Shown here in pieces: positions 28,201 through 35,097 of a DNA stretch of 64,000 bases. The notes beneath the pieces were generated by a model. That model did no database searches, had not been told where the DNA came from, and saw nothing but the letters and a program-made list of their open reading frames with translations. Origin of the DNA: Luteibacter flocculans (lineage in GTDB: Bacteria > Pseudomonadota > Gammaproteobacteria > Xanthomonadales > Rhodanobacteraceae). The position numbers and the translations under genes were made by a program. Every line of letters begins with the position of its first letter. The first letter of the stretch is position 1. The stretch lies in contig NZ_CP063231.1 of assembly GCF_023612255.1 (NCBI RefSeq), positions 3,838,501-3,902,500 on the forward strand, given 5' to 3'.

Positions 28201-28971
28201 CGCGCCGTTCGCCTTGTAGTAATGCGTGGCATCGCTGACGTCGTCAGCGAGCTGGTTGACCTGTGTCGATACGCCATCGACGCGGGTGGACAGCGTATCC
28301 ACGCGCTTCGACACGCCCGTGACCGACGACGACACCTTATCGAGCTGTCGCTTGTTGACTGCATCCGTGTCCTGCGTGCCGTCCGCGACGTGCACGAGTT
28401 GGCGATCCTCGTTGACCTTGCCGATCGATACCGTGTTGGCGCGATCGGCAATCGAACCGTCGCCTAGCGCAACGGAGTTCTTTGCCGTGGCTCGAGAGTC
28501 CGTACCGAAAGCCGAGCTGGCGGAGCCGCTCGCAACGGCAGACTCGCCGAGCGCGATGCTGCCGATGCCGCTGGCGCGCGATGCCTGCCCAAGCGCAGTC
28601 GACCACGCGCCGCTGGCCTGCGCGTCCTGACCGAGCGCAATGCTGTAGTTACCGCTGCTGATCGCTGCCGTGCCCACTGCCGTGCTGTAGTCGCCAGCGG
28701 CCTTGCTCGCCGTGCCGCAGGCGAAGGCGTCGTCACCCTTGGCGACCGGCGCCTTGCCCTGAATGCCGAGGAGATAGCCGCCGCAGACGTTGCCGGCGTG
28801 CGCAGGTGCGCTGCCCAGCGCCAGCGCCATGCCGGCGGCCAGCGGAAGCGCAGCCATGCTGGCGCGCAGACGTCGGGAGGTCCCGCCCTTACCCTTGGCC
28901 CTGGCCAGTTCCGAGGCCACGACCAGAATGCCGAGGGATGTGTTCCAGACCTTGCTGTAGATGGTGTTCAC
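22258..28971 (-). CDS. Trimeric autotransporter adhesin (YadA/Hia type), 2237 residues
   Basis: This is a type Vc surface adhesin. The GTG at 28971, behind GGGAGGAAGG, gives VNTIYSKVWNTSLGILVV, the extended signal peptide region typical of large autotransporters, followed by a hydrophobic core and APAHA|GN cleavage. Upstream in-frame starts would bury this signal. The passenger is built of 14-residue YadA-head repeats (ATAVGxxAxAxG type), broken by about seven neck/stalk motifs such as ERQITNVAAGTEATDAVN. A coiled-coil stalk leads to the C-terminal YadA anchor (GVGVGGYKGQGALSVGYSR, ending GVGW), which forms the 12-stranded trimeric barrel and needs no separate translocator. About 360 codons are duplicated almost exactly, 633 codons apart. 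It likely mediates attachment to surfaces or hosts. Confidence 0.93.
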   Translation of the reverse strand: MNTIYSKVWNTSLGILVVASELARAKGKGGTSRRLRASMAALPLAAGMALALGSAPAHAGNVCGGYLLGIQGKAPVAKGDDAFACGTASKAAGDYSTAVGTAAISSGNYSIALGQDAQASGAWSTALGQASRASGIGSIALGESAVASGSASSAFGTDSRATAKNSVALGDGSIADRANTVSIGKVNEDRQLVHVADGTQDTDAVNKRQLDKVSSSVTGVSKRVDTLSTRVDGVSTQVNQLADDVSDATHYYKANGAGDGSDNAQANGAYATASGSGAYAGATGASAFGSGAVATQQFATSTGYGAVASGQNSAAYGSGAQATANGTTAIGGQALDADGKPLITYTATGEAVGPATASGLAATAVGASAQAEGQYATALGTAAFAQGEQSTASGFLAQASGAGAVANGSQAFADGDLSVATGYGSAAYSSGAVAVGGGASASGAGSVAIGNYAETGFGLFGIESANAVAIGANSWALGNNGTALGANAWAIGENSVALGANSYTDRDNTVSVGDVGSERQITNVAAGTEATDAVNKGQLDASVSDATRYFKATGAGDGSDDAQASGQYATASGSGAYAGADGASAYGSGAVATGTNATATGYGSVATGQNSAAYGSGAQANGPGSVAVGGVAVNEDGDPLITNQGVPVDTAATTAAVGGTAVGASAQANGFASSAFGVGAYASGAQATAVGAVANAIGDYSTAVGTQSAATGVSSVAVGETSQATGEESVAIGGSAYGGFIPTIASGIGASAFGNGAWGTADYTTSIGWSSTADHLNATAVGAVAGALDVDAVAVGYRSAAIGGQSTTVGTNSFVWGQSASAYGANASISGDNSTGLGGASTIDGANSTAVGANSTVTGAGSTATGESSAVTGDESTANGHGAIATGTGASTFGAGSLASGDYTTAAGQGAYAGATGASAFGSGAVATQQFATSTGYGAVASGQNSAAYGSGAQATANGTTAIGSQALDADGKPLITYTATGEAVGPATASGLAATAVGASAQAEGQYATALGTAAFAQGEQSTASGFLAQASGAGAVANGSQAFADGDLSVATGYGSAAYSSGAVAVGGGASASGAGSVAIGNYAETGFGLFGIESANAVAIGANSWALGNNGTALGANAWAIGENSVALGAGSYTDRDNTVSVGDVGSERQITNVAAGTEATDAVNKGQLDASVSDATRYFKATGAGDGSDDAQASGQYATASGSGAYAGADGASAYGSGAVATGANATATGYGSVATGQNSAAYGAGAQANGPGSVAVGGVAVNEDGDPLITNGGVPVDTAATSAGLGGTAVGASAQSGGFASSAFGVGAYASGAQATAVGAVANAIGDLSTAVGTQSAATGASSVAVGESAQALGDESVAVGGSTFFGLVPAQATGYASSAFGTGAWATADYATALGWNAWADGVSSTAVGESAIAGGANSVALGAGSYAERANTVSVGDVGSERQITNVAAGTEATDAVNKSQLDAVAGGVSDASHYFKANGLADGSDDAVAAGDFATAAGSGAFAGAPGASAFGSGAVATGQQATATGYGAVAGGQNSAAYGAGAQASGAGSVAVGGNAVDADGNPLISDGSGNPVDTGATSAGVGGTAVGASAQSGGFAATSVGVGAYASGAQSTALGAVANATGDYSTAVGTSTTASGAGSVAVGGPSNIAGVGLVYTGATGDSAAAFGAGAQATADYATALGAIAGAEGVGSTALGYFSYAPGANATALGINSWASGASSVAVGDFSTARGAASVAIGNNAIATGVNSVALGANANADRDGTFSVGARGSERQITNVAAGEQGTDAANVDQLTQLSDSVSSARHYVSATGAGDGSDDASATGSMALATGAGSSATGDLATANGAFATASKESSTAIGAFATAGAAGATAIGDSARALAANSVALGNGSLATRANTVSVGSAGNNRQITNVAAGTQTTDAVNLGQLNSALSGAFAGSSSTAGNAVAMALGGGASMGATGFVGPVYRVQGSSYGTVGDAVGALDGALSSLDSRVGKLESNGSGGSTSGGGTVVRRNSVAAPSIAATTPSVAAESVTTQAAVPQEMAAAMAAPAAAPAAVGAPVAAALPISAAAIDGGGAPITNVAAGTAPTDAANVGQVDQALTTAKSYADQGDAATLSSAKAYTDQKFGDVVSGGAFDEYKRTVDRRFSNLNDRLNKVGAMGAAMSQMAFSTQGVSGDNRLGVGVGGYKGQGALSVGYSRSISSNASLTFGAAISGGESSGGVGVGVGW
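25130..26220 (-). repeat. Long direct repeat inside the adhesin gene, copy 1
   Basis: About 1.1 kb is repeated 1899 bases further on (exactly 633 codons, so the frame is kept). Some 60-base lines are identical between copies and others differ at about five positions. Edges are approximate; weaker similarity extends further left. It encodes one neck motif plus a block of head repeats, a substrate for in-frame recombination. Confidence 0.85.
27029..28119 (-). repeat. Long direct repeat inside the adhesin gene, copy 2
   Basis: This is the second copy of the 1.1-kb repeat, in the same orientation and the same reading frame. Divergence becomes marked beyond about 28120, where the sequence returns to unique head repeats near the signal peptide. 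Confidence 0.85.
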
Positions 28972-29156
28972 GTCAACCTTCCTCCCAGATGTCCGCATGT
29001 GAGCGATCGATGCGCGGGCGCGCGACGCGCGGCCCTTCGCCAGTCCGTCGCGACCGCGGCGGACGATGTGTCCCCTGGCTGGCGGCTTGCGCCGTCCTGC
29101 CATCGTGTGTGCAACCGGTGTTTCGCTTTCCCGCGATGCGGGTTCCCCCCGAACAA

Positions 29157-29182
29157 CGAGGCCCCGGCGAACCGGGGCCTCG
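29157..29182 (-). terminator. GC-rich hairpin terminator after the metalloprotease gene
   Basis: Perfect 11-bp arms (CGAGGCCCCGG and its complement) enclose a CGAA loop, seven bases after the protease stop codon. The minus transcript continues TTGTTCGG, a short T-rich run. It separates the protease operon from the adhesin promoter region at 28972-29150. Confidence 0.7.
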
Positions 29183-29188
29183 TCTACG

Positions 29189-31168
29189 TCAGAGCGTGTA
29201 GGCTCCGAGGACACTCACCCCGGAGTACGCCTTGACGCCCTTCACGGTCAGCGTCCAGGTACCGGCAGCAGGCTTGCTGGCGGTAAACGGTTCGCTGTTG
29301 CCCGGACGGTTCGGCTGATCCTTCACCTTGCCGCTCGGATCGGTGACCGAGATCGAGACGTCGCCCGAACCACCGAACGTGCGCAACGTGAGGGTCTTGG
29401 CGTTGGCCGGCACCGTGAGCAGATAGACCGTGCTCGCGCCTGCCGCGCCCTTCTGGTTGCCCAGTGCCACGTTGTTGTTCAGCACGATGCCCGGAGGTGC
29501 CGGCGGCGGGCCCCAAGCGGCGTATTGCGCCTGGGTTTCCGTATCGGACAAGCACGCGTTGAGGCTGCTCGCCTGGCTCGCCGTCACCAGTCCGTCAGTG
29601 GCGAGCTGGGTCGCATAAGCGCGGACCGCCGAGCGGTAGGTGCCCACGTCGGCCGCGGCGCCAGCGAGAACTTCCGCGTTGGCGATCACGTTCGCACCGA
29701 TGATGACGCCACCGGGGACGAGGGTCGGAATACCCGTGTCGCAGGTCAGCAGCTTCTGCGTGCCACGGTTGAGGCCCCAACCGATGTCCTGGAACAGCGC
29801 GGGCGTCAGATCGACGTCGATCTGTCCCTCCAGATCCTGGTTGATGGCGTATTCCATGATCGCGTTCGGCGTCAGGCGCGTGTCGTAGTGCGAGAACGAC
29901 GAGCCCTGCGCGAGCGTGGTCGGCGCGTACAACTGCACGTTGCCCTGGGCGTCCGCACCGGCGAGGCCGGTACCCTGACCCACCGCACCGGTGAGGCCGG
30001 AGAGGTTGGCCTTGAGCTTGTTGCCGTCCACCTGGCTGACCGCAATGACCGGAATGTTCACCGGCGAAGCGGGCGTGCCTCCCGGCGTGATCGCACCGGC
30101 CTGGTTGTTGGCGATGAGCACGGCGCTGGCGCCGGCAGCCTGAGCGTTGAGCGTCTTGACGGTGAAGTCGCAGGTGCCGCGATCGATGAGCGCGATCTTG
30201 CCGGCGAGCGCCGAACCGTTGGTGATCGCGTTGCAACCGTCGTTCGGCTGCGCCTGCACGACGCTACCGGTGAAGTTCGACGACGTCGCCGTCGGACCGA
30301 ACGCCGCCTGTGCATAGCCGTAGTCGCCAGCGGCAGCGGCCGGGGCCGTGACGCGGAAGACGTTGGGCGTACCGAGGGCGAGCGGCGCTTCCGCCTTCAC
30401 CGTCGCACCGGTGAACACGAGCTTGCCGTCGTCCAGCGCCGCCGTGACGCGCTGCGCGTTGGTGAGGTCGTACCACTTCTTCATCTGCGTGTCGTTGTAG
30501 ACGAAGGTGGAGTAGATGTCCGGACGCGCGACGCCATCGTCGCCGACGTACGGCGAACCGGTGGTCAGGCTGTTGAAGCCCGAGAAGCCGAGGCCGTGGG
30601 CCATCTCGTGCAGCACGACGTTGAGGAAGTTGATCGAGCCTGCCGGCGTCTTGCCGTCGAGGCCGAAGTACCACTTCGAACCTTCCAGGCATCCCGTGGA
30701 ACCGAGCGCACCGTTGAACTGGCTCTGGATGTCCGCTTCGCCGGGCGCGCCGTCCTCGTGGGTCAGCGCATCGAACAGCGCGGAGTGGTACCACGTGTTG
30801 CGCACGGCACCGGCCGGCAGCGTGCTGCTGTCGTCGAAGTAGAAGATGTAGGTGGTACCGGAGGAACCGAGCACGCCGGACGTCGCATCGCAGCTCAGCG
30901 GCTCGAACGTGGCGTTGTTGACGATGGTGACGTCGCTCTGCAGGACCGCGCCCCAGATATCGGCGGCGAACTGGTAGACGTTCAACGCCTGCTTGCCGAC
31001 GGTGGTGCCAGGGTTGCCGCCAACCGGCGTGGCGGGCGTCTGATCGTCGAGACCCTGGCCGGTACCGACATCCTGGTTGACGATCTTGATCTCGGCGGCG
31101 CTGGTGGCCAGCGAGCCGAACAGGCCTGCGGTAGCAAGCGCGGTGAACAGGAGGCTGCGGCGGATCAT
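29189..31168 (-). CDS. Secreted zinc metalloprotease, leishmanolysin-like ligands, inserted PA domain, C-terminal PPC domain
   Basis: This 659-residue protein has signal peptide MIRRSLLFTALATAGLFGSLATSAA. The active-site helix is HEMAHGLGFSG (His187, Glu188, His191); the usual HExxHxxGxxH third ligand is Gly here. A protease-associated (PA) domain (about 300-400, LAGKIALIDRGTCDFTVKTLNAQAAGASAVLIANN) follows. Next come His427 in FSHYD and Met438 in NAIMEYA, then LTPALFQDIGW. This order (HExxH, a long insert, a distant His, a Met-turn, FQD[IL]G) mirrors M8 leishmanolysins. The C-terminal 100 residues form a pre-peptidase (PPC) beta-sandwich often found on T2SS exoproteases. It is coupled by a 4-base overlap to the small secreted protein upstream. 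Export by the neighbouring T2SS is inferred. Confidence 0.85.
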   Translation of the reverse strand: MIRRSLLFTALATAGLFGSLATSAAEIKIVNQDVGTGQGLDDQTPATPVGGNPGTTVGKQALNVYQFAADIWGAVLQSDVTIVNNATFEPLSCDATSGVLGSSGTTYIFYFDDSSTLPAGAVRNTWYHSALFDALTHEDGAPGEADIQSQFNGALGSTGCLEGSKWYFGLDGKTPAGSINFLNVVLHEMAHGLGFSGFNSLTTGSPYVGDDGVARPDIYSTFVYNDTQMKKWYDLTNAQRVTAALDDGKLVFTGATVKAEAPLALGTPNVFRVTAPAAAAGDYGYAQAAFGPTATSSNFTGSVVQAQPNDGCNAITNGSALAGKIALIDRGTCDFTVKTLNAQAAGASAVLIANNQAGAITPGGTPASPVNIPVIAVSQVDGNKLKANLSGLTGAVGQGTGLAGADAQGNVQLYAPTTLAQGSSFSHYDTRLTPNAIMEYAINQDLEGQIDVDLTPALFQDIGWGLNRGTQKLLTCDTGIPTLVPGGVIIGANVIANAEVLAGAAADVGTYRSAVRAYATQLATDGLVTASQASSLNACLSDTETQAQYAAWGPPPAPPGIVLNNNVALGNQKGAAGASTVYLLTVPANAKTLTLRTFGGSGDVSISVTDPSGKVKDQPNRPGNSEPFTASKPAAGTWTLTVKGVKAYSGVSVLGAYTL

Positions 31169-31605
31169 CGGGTCACCTCCGGTGCCTTCGGAGCGGCCTG
31201 CACACCATGGTCGTCATGGTGAACGACGAGCTTGCCGTCGGCGGTACGCTCCGCCACGACGCTGCTCATCAGTTCCTGCGGCACGCGCACGGCCTTGGCA
31301 CGCACGCCGTTGCCGAGGCTCACCGTGCGGAACGTGGCGCGGGCGTCGGCCGCAGTGCGCGGCGCCGACAGGGCGGAGGCCTTGTCGGAACGAACCTGAA
31401 AAGCCTTCGACAGCGCGTCGCGCTCGGCGGCGGTCGGCTCGCGGAGGCGGCCGGTCGACGGATCGATGGCGACCTGGACGCCCTGGACCACCACGGTCTG
31501 CGGCTGCGATGCCTGCGGCGTGTCCGCGGCCTGCGCCGCGCCCGCCATCGTGAACATGCCCGTCAGCACGAGACCCAAGGCCTGTGCCAGTGTTCGTGAA
31601 GTCAT
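31165..31605 (-). CDS. Small secreted protein coupled to the metalloprotease
   Basis: This 146-residue protein has a clean signal peptide (MTSRTLAQALGLVLTGMFTMAGAAQA|AD), then VVVQGVQVAIDPSTGRLREPTAAERDALSKAFQ, and ends in a His/Asp stretch (VVHHDDHGVQ) before a Pro-rich tail. There is no cysteine and no membrane segment after the signal. GGGAGGT precedes the ATG. Its stop overlaps the protease start (ATGA), so the two are made together. I recognise no catalytic domain. A role as propeptide-like inhibitor, folding helper or secretion partner is guesswork from the coupling. Confidence 0.75.
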   Translation of the reverse strand: MTSRTLAQALGLVLTGMFTMAGAAQAADTPQASQPQTVVVQGVQVAIDPSTGRLREPTAAERDALSKAFQVRSDKASALSAPRTAADARATFRTVSLGNGVRAKAVRVPQELMSSVVAERTADGKLVVHHDDHGVQAAPKAPEVTR

Positions 31606-31966
31606 TACCAGTACCTCCCTAGTGCGGCGCCGGGACCCCTCCCTGCACGCCCACCGGCGAAGACCCCCTCGCCGGCGTAAACACTCGAGGATTCGACGTT
31701 CCCCTCAACGCCAACCCTGCCCACCGCCGCGCCTCGCGCGGCGGCGACGATTCATGACGTGGTGGGACTCGGTGGCGACCCGGCAACGCTGCCGGAGTGG
31801 CTGGCGACGGAACGGTGACCTGTCGTCGAACGGTTTACCATTTGCACTACCCCTGCCCGTGGTACTGCCAGCGACGGCCTTCGCAGACCGTCTCCCTGTT
31901 AGGTGCCCTGAGGACATCCCCTGCAACGAAGGCCGGTTCCCCCCGACCCTTCCTGTCGCTTCCGCG

Positions 31967-31982
31967 CGTCACATTTTTGACG
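31967..31982. promoter_or_regulatory. Palindrome CGTCA-N6-TGACG, copy 1 (possible operator)
   Basis: CGTCACATTTTTGACG has 5-bp arms and a T-rich centre. A second site of the same length and pattern lies 51 bases downstream, about five helical turns away. Repetition of the pattern suggests a dimeric regulator binding on one face of the DNA; the regulator is unknown. Confidence 0.5.
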
Positions 31983-32017
31983 GCGGTCGTTGGAACGTAG
32001 CAGCAGGAAAATACGAA

Positions 32018-32033
32018 CGTCAATCTTTTGACG
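32018..32033. promoter_or_regulatory. Palindrome CGTCA-N6-TGACG, copy 2 (possible operator)
   Basis: CGTCAATCTTTTGACG has perfect 6-bp arms (CGTCAA/TTGACG) and a TCTT centre. It lies 145 bases before the tatD start and about 410 bases from the protease operon start, so either could be the target. Confidence 0.5.
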
Positions 32034-32178
32034 CGTGAAAACGTATCGGCCAAACGCACAGGGCGAAAAGCCGTAGGAAACTCGCTTTGGACGTCTATTT
32101 GTTCAACAATTCATGAGCTTGCGCACGAATAACGTGCAGCAGGCTTCGTCACCCCTCGGCTTCAAAGCGAAAGAAAAC

Positions 32179-32964
32179 ATGGACTTGATCGACATCGGCG
32201 CCAACCTCACCCACGTATCCTTTCGCCAGGATCTTGACGACGTCCTGCAACGGGCGAGCACCCACGGGGTCGGTCGCATGGTGGTGACGGGTGCTTCGCG
32301 CGAAGGCAGCGAGCATGCGCTCGCACTTGCTCGCGCCCACGCCGGACGCCTGTTCGCCACGGCGGGCGTCCATCCGCACCACGCCGTGGAGTACGACGAC
32401 GCGACCCACGAGCGCCTTCGCGAGCTGGCGAGCGCGCCGGAAGTTCGTGCGATCGGGGAAACCGGCCTGGACTACAACCGCAATTATTCGCCGCGCGACA
32501 TTCAGCGCGAGGTCTTCGAACGGCAACTCACCATCGCGGTCGAGACAGGCAAACCCCTGTTCCTCCATCAACGCGACGCACACGACGACTTCCTCGCAAT
32601 CCTGAAGCGCTATCGCGACCGCGTGCCTGCCGCAGTGGTGCACTGCTTCACCGACAACGCGGATGCACTGCGGGACTACCTCGCGCTCGACTGCCACATC
32701 GGCATCACCGGGTGGATCTGCGACGAGCGTCGCGGTCTCCATCTGCGCGAGCTGGTGAAGACCATCCCCGCCCATCGACTGATGCTGGAAACCGATGCGC
32801 CGTACCTGTTGCCACGCACGATCCGCCCGATGCCGAAGGATCGCCGCAACGAACCGATGTACCTGGCGCACATCCGCGACGAGGTGGCACGCGACCGCGG
32901 CGAAACGCCGAACGCGTTGACGGAAGCGACGACGCGAACGGCGGAAGCGTTCTTCGGTCTCTGA
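32179..32964 (+). CDS. tatD: 3'-5' exonuclease / metal-dependent hydrolase TatD
   Basis: This 261-residue cytoplasmic metal-dependent nuclease of the amidohydrolase-like TIM-barrel fold is linked in E. coli to DNA repair after oxidative damage. It matches E. coli TatD along its length: IDIGANLT at the N-terminus, TAGVHPHHA, AIGETGLDYNRN, LHQRDAHDDF, VHCFTDNADAL, GITGWICDERRG and LETDAPYLLPR, which carry the metal-binding His, Glu and Asp residues. I chose ATG 32179, which starts right at the first strand, over an in-frame ATG at 32113. It stands alone here, not with tatABC, and is convergent with the antiporter gene 8 bases away. Confidence 0.93.
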   Translation: MDLIDIGANLTHVSFRQDLDDVLQRASTHGVGRMVVTGASREGSEHALALARAHAGRLFATAGVHPHHAVEYDDATHERLRELASAPEVRAIGETGLDYNRNYSPRDIQREVFERQLTIAVETGKPLFLHQRDAHDDFLAILKRYRDRVPAAVVHCFTDNADALRDYLALDCHIGITGWICDERRGLHLRELVKTIPAHRLMLETDAPYLLPRTIRPMPKDRRNEPMYLAHIRDEVARDRGETPNALTEATTRTAEAFFGL

Positions 32965-32972
32965 GGCTGCGT

Positions 32973-34628
32973 CTATTCCGAATGCAGGCCTGTGAGTGCC
33001 GCCTCGGCGAGATCGACCTCGCGAATCAACGTGCGCAGCGTTTCGTCGTTGATCGTATGACTGCGACGCAGGTGATAGAGCTCGTGTCGCTCCGCGTGCA
33101 GTGCGGCCAGTCGCATCGTGCGCTCCGTGCCCGCTTCCGCGCGCGCCTTCTCGGGTATGTCACCTTCCTCGCCTGCCGCTTCGAGGCGTTGCTGGTAATC
33201 CGCCATCACCCGCGCAGCGACGTGCGATGCGAGTGCGATGGCGTTCTCGTCGCCACTCTCTTCCACGCGTTTCTGCTCTTCGCCGATGCCGCGCAGCGCC
33301 GCTTCTGCGGCCAGCGCACGCGCCTTGCGCTCTTCGCGCACGCGCGGATCTTCTCCGGGTAACTTCAACCCGCGCACGAGCAGTGGCAGCCCCACCGCAC
33401 CGAAGACCAGCGTGCAGAGGATGACGCCCGAGGCAAGGAAGATCATCAGCTCGCGCGCGGGAAAGGGACTGTTGCCTTTCATCAGCGGCAACGACAGCAC
33501 GCCCGCCATGGTGATGGCGCCGCGAACGCCGGCCAGTGCCGAGGTCCAGACCAGACGCGTACCGACCTTCGGGCGCTTTTCGCCGCGGTGCAGCGCACGC
33601 ATGAGCATGAAGCGCAGCGACACCCAGACCCACGCGAAACGCAACAGCACGAGCACCAGCGTGACGGCGAGCACGTAGGCGAACAGATGCCAGACCTCGC
33701 CGCCGCCCGCCTGGGCGACGTCGAGCTTCGCGTGTCCGACGATGCCCGGCAGCTGCATTCCGAGCAGCAGGAAGATCAGCCCGTTGAAGGTGAACTCCAC
33801 CATCGACCACACAGCAGCCGTCTGCACGCGCGTGGCGACGTAGCCGCCCTTGCGAACGTCCGTGTAATTCATCGTCATGCCTGCCGCCACAGCCGCAAGA
33901 ATGCCGGACACACCGAAGTGCTCGGCCAGCAGGTACGCCGCGAAAGGCAGAAGAAGCAATAGGCTCACCTGGCTCGCGGGATCGACCTCGCTGCTCCAGC
34001 GAATCAGGCGACGGCGCAGTGCCCCGAAGGCCAGTCCGACAAAAGCGCCGGCAGCGACCCCGCCCAATGCCATCACGGCGAAGTTGCCGGCCGCGTCCAT
34101 GAGCGAGAACGTTCCGGTCAGCGCGGCTGCCACGGCGAACTGCAGGGCGACGAGACCGGACGCGTCGTTCAACAATGCTTCGCCGGAAAGAATGTGCATG
34201 AGCCGCGGCGGCATGGGCGAGCCGCCGGTGATCGACGTGACTGCCACCGCATCCGTCGGTGACAGCACGGCCGCGAGCGCGAAGGCCACGGCGAGCGGAA
34301 CGGTCGGAATCATCCAGTGAACGAAGTAGCCAACCCCGACGATGGTGAAGAACACCAACCCGATCGCCAGCGCGAGAATCGGCCCGCGCAGCAGGAAGAA
34401 TTCACGCTTCGGAATGCGCCAGCCATCCGCGAACAGCAACGGCGGAATGAACAAAAGAAAGAACAGGTCCGGATCGAATTCGACATGCATGCCGAACGGT
34501 CGCGCGAGCAAGGCGCCCAGCGCAATCTGCAGCAACGGCAGCGGCAGCTTTACGGGGAGCACGCGGACCGCTGCGCCCGAAAGCGCAACGATCAGAAGAA
34601 GGACGAGAACGGTGATGACGAGATCCAT
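32973..34628 (-). CDS. Na+/H+ antiporter, CPA1 family (YjcE/NhaP type)
   Basis: This 551-residue inner-membrane protein has about 12 hydrophobic segments and a hydrophilic cytoplasmic tail of about 130 residues. Signature stretches are FLLFIPPLLFADGW in the early helices, LSPTDAVAVTSI, and GEALLNDASGLVA with the Asn-Asp pair of electroneutral CPA1 exchangers, then GVRGAITMAGVLSLP in a late helix. It swaps cytoplasmic Na+ (or K+) for protons and so sets pH and salt tolerance. The tail is rich in Arg, Glu and Ala with coiled-coil character (RVREERKARALAAEAALRGIGEEQKRVEE). Ion preference cannot be read from the sequence. Confidence 0.9.
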   Translation of the reverse strand: MDLVITVLVLLLIVALSGAAVRVLPVKLPLPLLQIALGALLARPFGMHVEFDPDLFFLLFIPPLLFADGWRIPKREFFLLRGPILALAIGLVFFTIVGVGYFVHWMIPTVPLAVAFALAAVLSPTDAVAVTSITGGSPMPPRLMHILSGEALLNDASGLVALQFAVAAALTGTFSLMDAAGNFAVMALGGVAAGAFVGLAFGALRRRLIRWSSEVDPASQVSLLLLLPFAAYLLAEHFGVSGILAAVAAGMTMNYTDVRKGGYVATRVQTAAVWSMVEFTFNGLIFLLLGMQLPGIVGHAKLDVAQAGGGEVWHLFAYVLAVTLVLVLLRFAWVWVSLRFMLMRALHRGEKRPKVGTRLVWTSALAGVRGAITMAGVLSLPLMKGNSPFPARELMIFLASGVILCTLVFGAVGLPLLVRGLKLPGEDPRVREERKARALAAEAALRGIGEEQKRVEESGDENAIALASHVAARVMADYQQRLEAAGEEGDIPEKARAEAGTERTMRLAALHAERHELYHLRRSHTINDETLRTLIREVDLAEAALTGLHSE

Positions 34629-34691
34629 TGCGTGACGCTATCGGGCGTGCCGCAGCGAGGCAACCGGGCAGCCCGTCGCGAGCGCAATAAC

Positions 34692-34750
34692 TTGCGCCCT
34701 CGGGCGCAATTACCTGCTTAGGACTTATTCCTATTGTCGCGTTACGTAAC
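34692..34750. promoter_or_regulatory. Three consecutive inverted repeats between antiporter and receptor genes
   Basis: The repeats are TTGCGCCC-TC-GGGCGCAA (34692-34709, perfect), TAGGA-CTTAT-TCCTA (34719-34733, perfect) and GTTACGTAAC (34741-34750, perfect palindrome). They lie in the divergent promoter region, so any could be an operator for either gene. Confidence 0.45.
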
Positions 34751-34778
34751 AGGGGTTTACGTTGATTTCACACCGCCT

Positions 34779-34820
34779 TAGCCAGCGCCCGAGGGGGCGC
34801 CGTTGCGCCAGTGCTGGCTA
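34779..34820 (+). other. Nested stem-loop element in the receptor leader region
   Basis: Outer 8-bp arms TAGCCAGC (34779-34786) and GCTGGCTA (34813-34820) are perfect complements. Inside lie GCCC-GAGG-GGGC (34787-34798) and an overlapping alternative hairpin GGCGC-CGTT-GCGCC, which cannot form at the same time as the first. It may be an RNA structure or a DNA cruciform; no known riboswitch class is recognised. Confidence 0.4.
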
Positions 34821-35097
34821 CGGCGATTTTCGCGCCAGGGACGACGTCCTTGCTCAACGTTCCAGGGGATATGTCCATGCTGCACGTTCCGTTGTCGGTA
34901 CCCCCTTCAGGAGTGGACGGCCGCCCGCGTCCGTCATGAGCCGGCGCGATCGGCCGCCTTGGCGGTACCCGGTCGCAACGCTGCTCGCATCTCGGTAACC
35001 CGCCCGCCGTCGTGACGGTGGAACACCCGCGTGCCGCGTGGGTGCGGGTTGCTTCGACCCCGTTTTCGTCACGTGTTCCTTCAGGAGGGTAGATTCC

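Larger units (their letters stand above)
31606..32178. other. Regulatory gap between the protease operon and tatD
   Basis: These 573 bases hold no convincing gene. The half next to the protease operon is GC-rich and featureless to my reading. The half next to tatD is AT-richer and contains two 16-bp palindromes of one pattern (listed separately). An in-frame ATG at 32113 could extend tatD by 22 residues, but nothing like it occurs in the E. coli protein. Confidence 0.6.
34629..35097. other. Palindrome-rich gap upstream of the first TonB-dependent receptor
   Basis: These 469 bases show no convincing gene. Structure clusters in two places. At 34692-34750 three inverted repeats follow each other. 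At 34779-34820 is a nested stem that could be transcribed as part of a leader. A further imperfect hairpin (CACCCGCG arms, 35024-35044) sits about 55 bases before the receptor start. AGGAGGG precedes the receptor ATG. Confidence 0.6.

Noticed and set aside
22258-28971. The regular short repeats in the adhesin looked at first like a CRISPR array.
   Set aside because: The units are coding 14-residue repeats without constant direct repeats plus unique spacers, and no cas genes are near.
32113-32178. A 22-residue N-terminal extension of TatD.
   Set aside because: TatD proteins begin at the first barrel strand (IDIGANLT), and the extension has no family counterpart.
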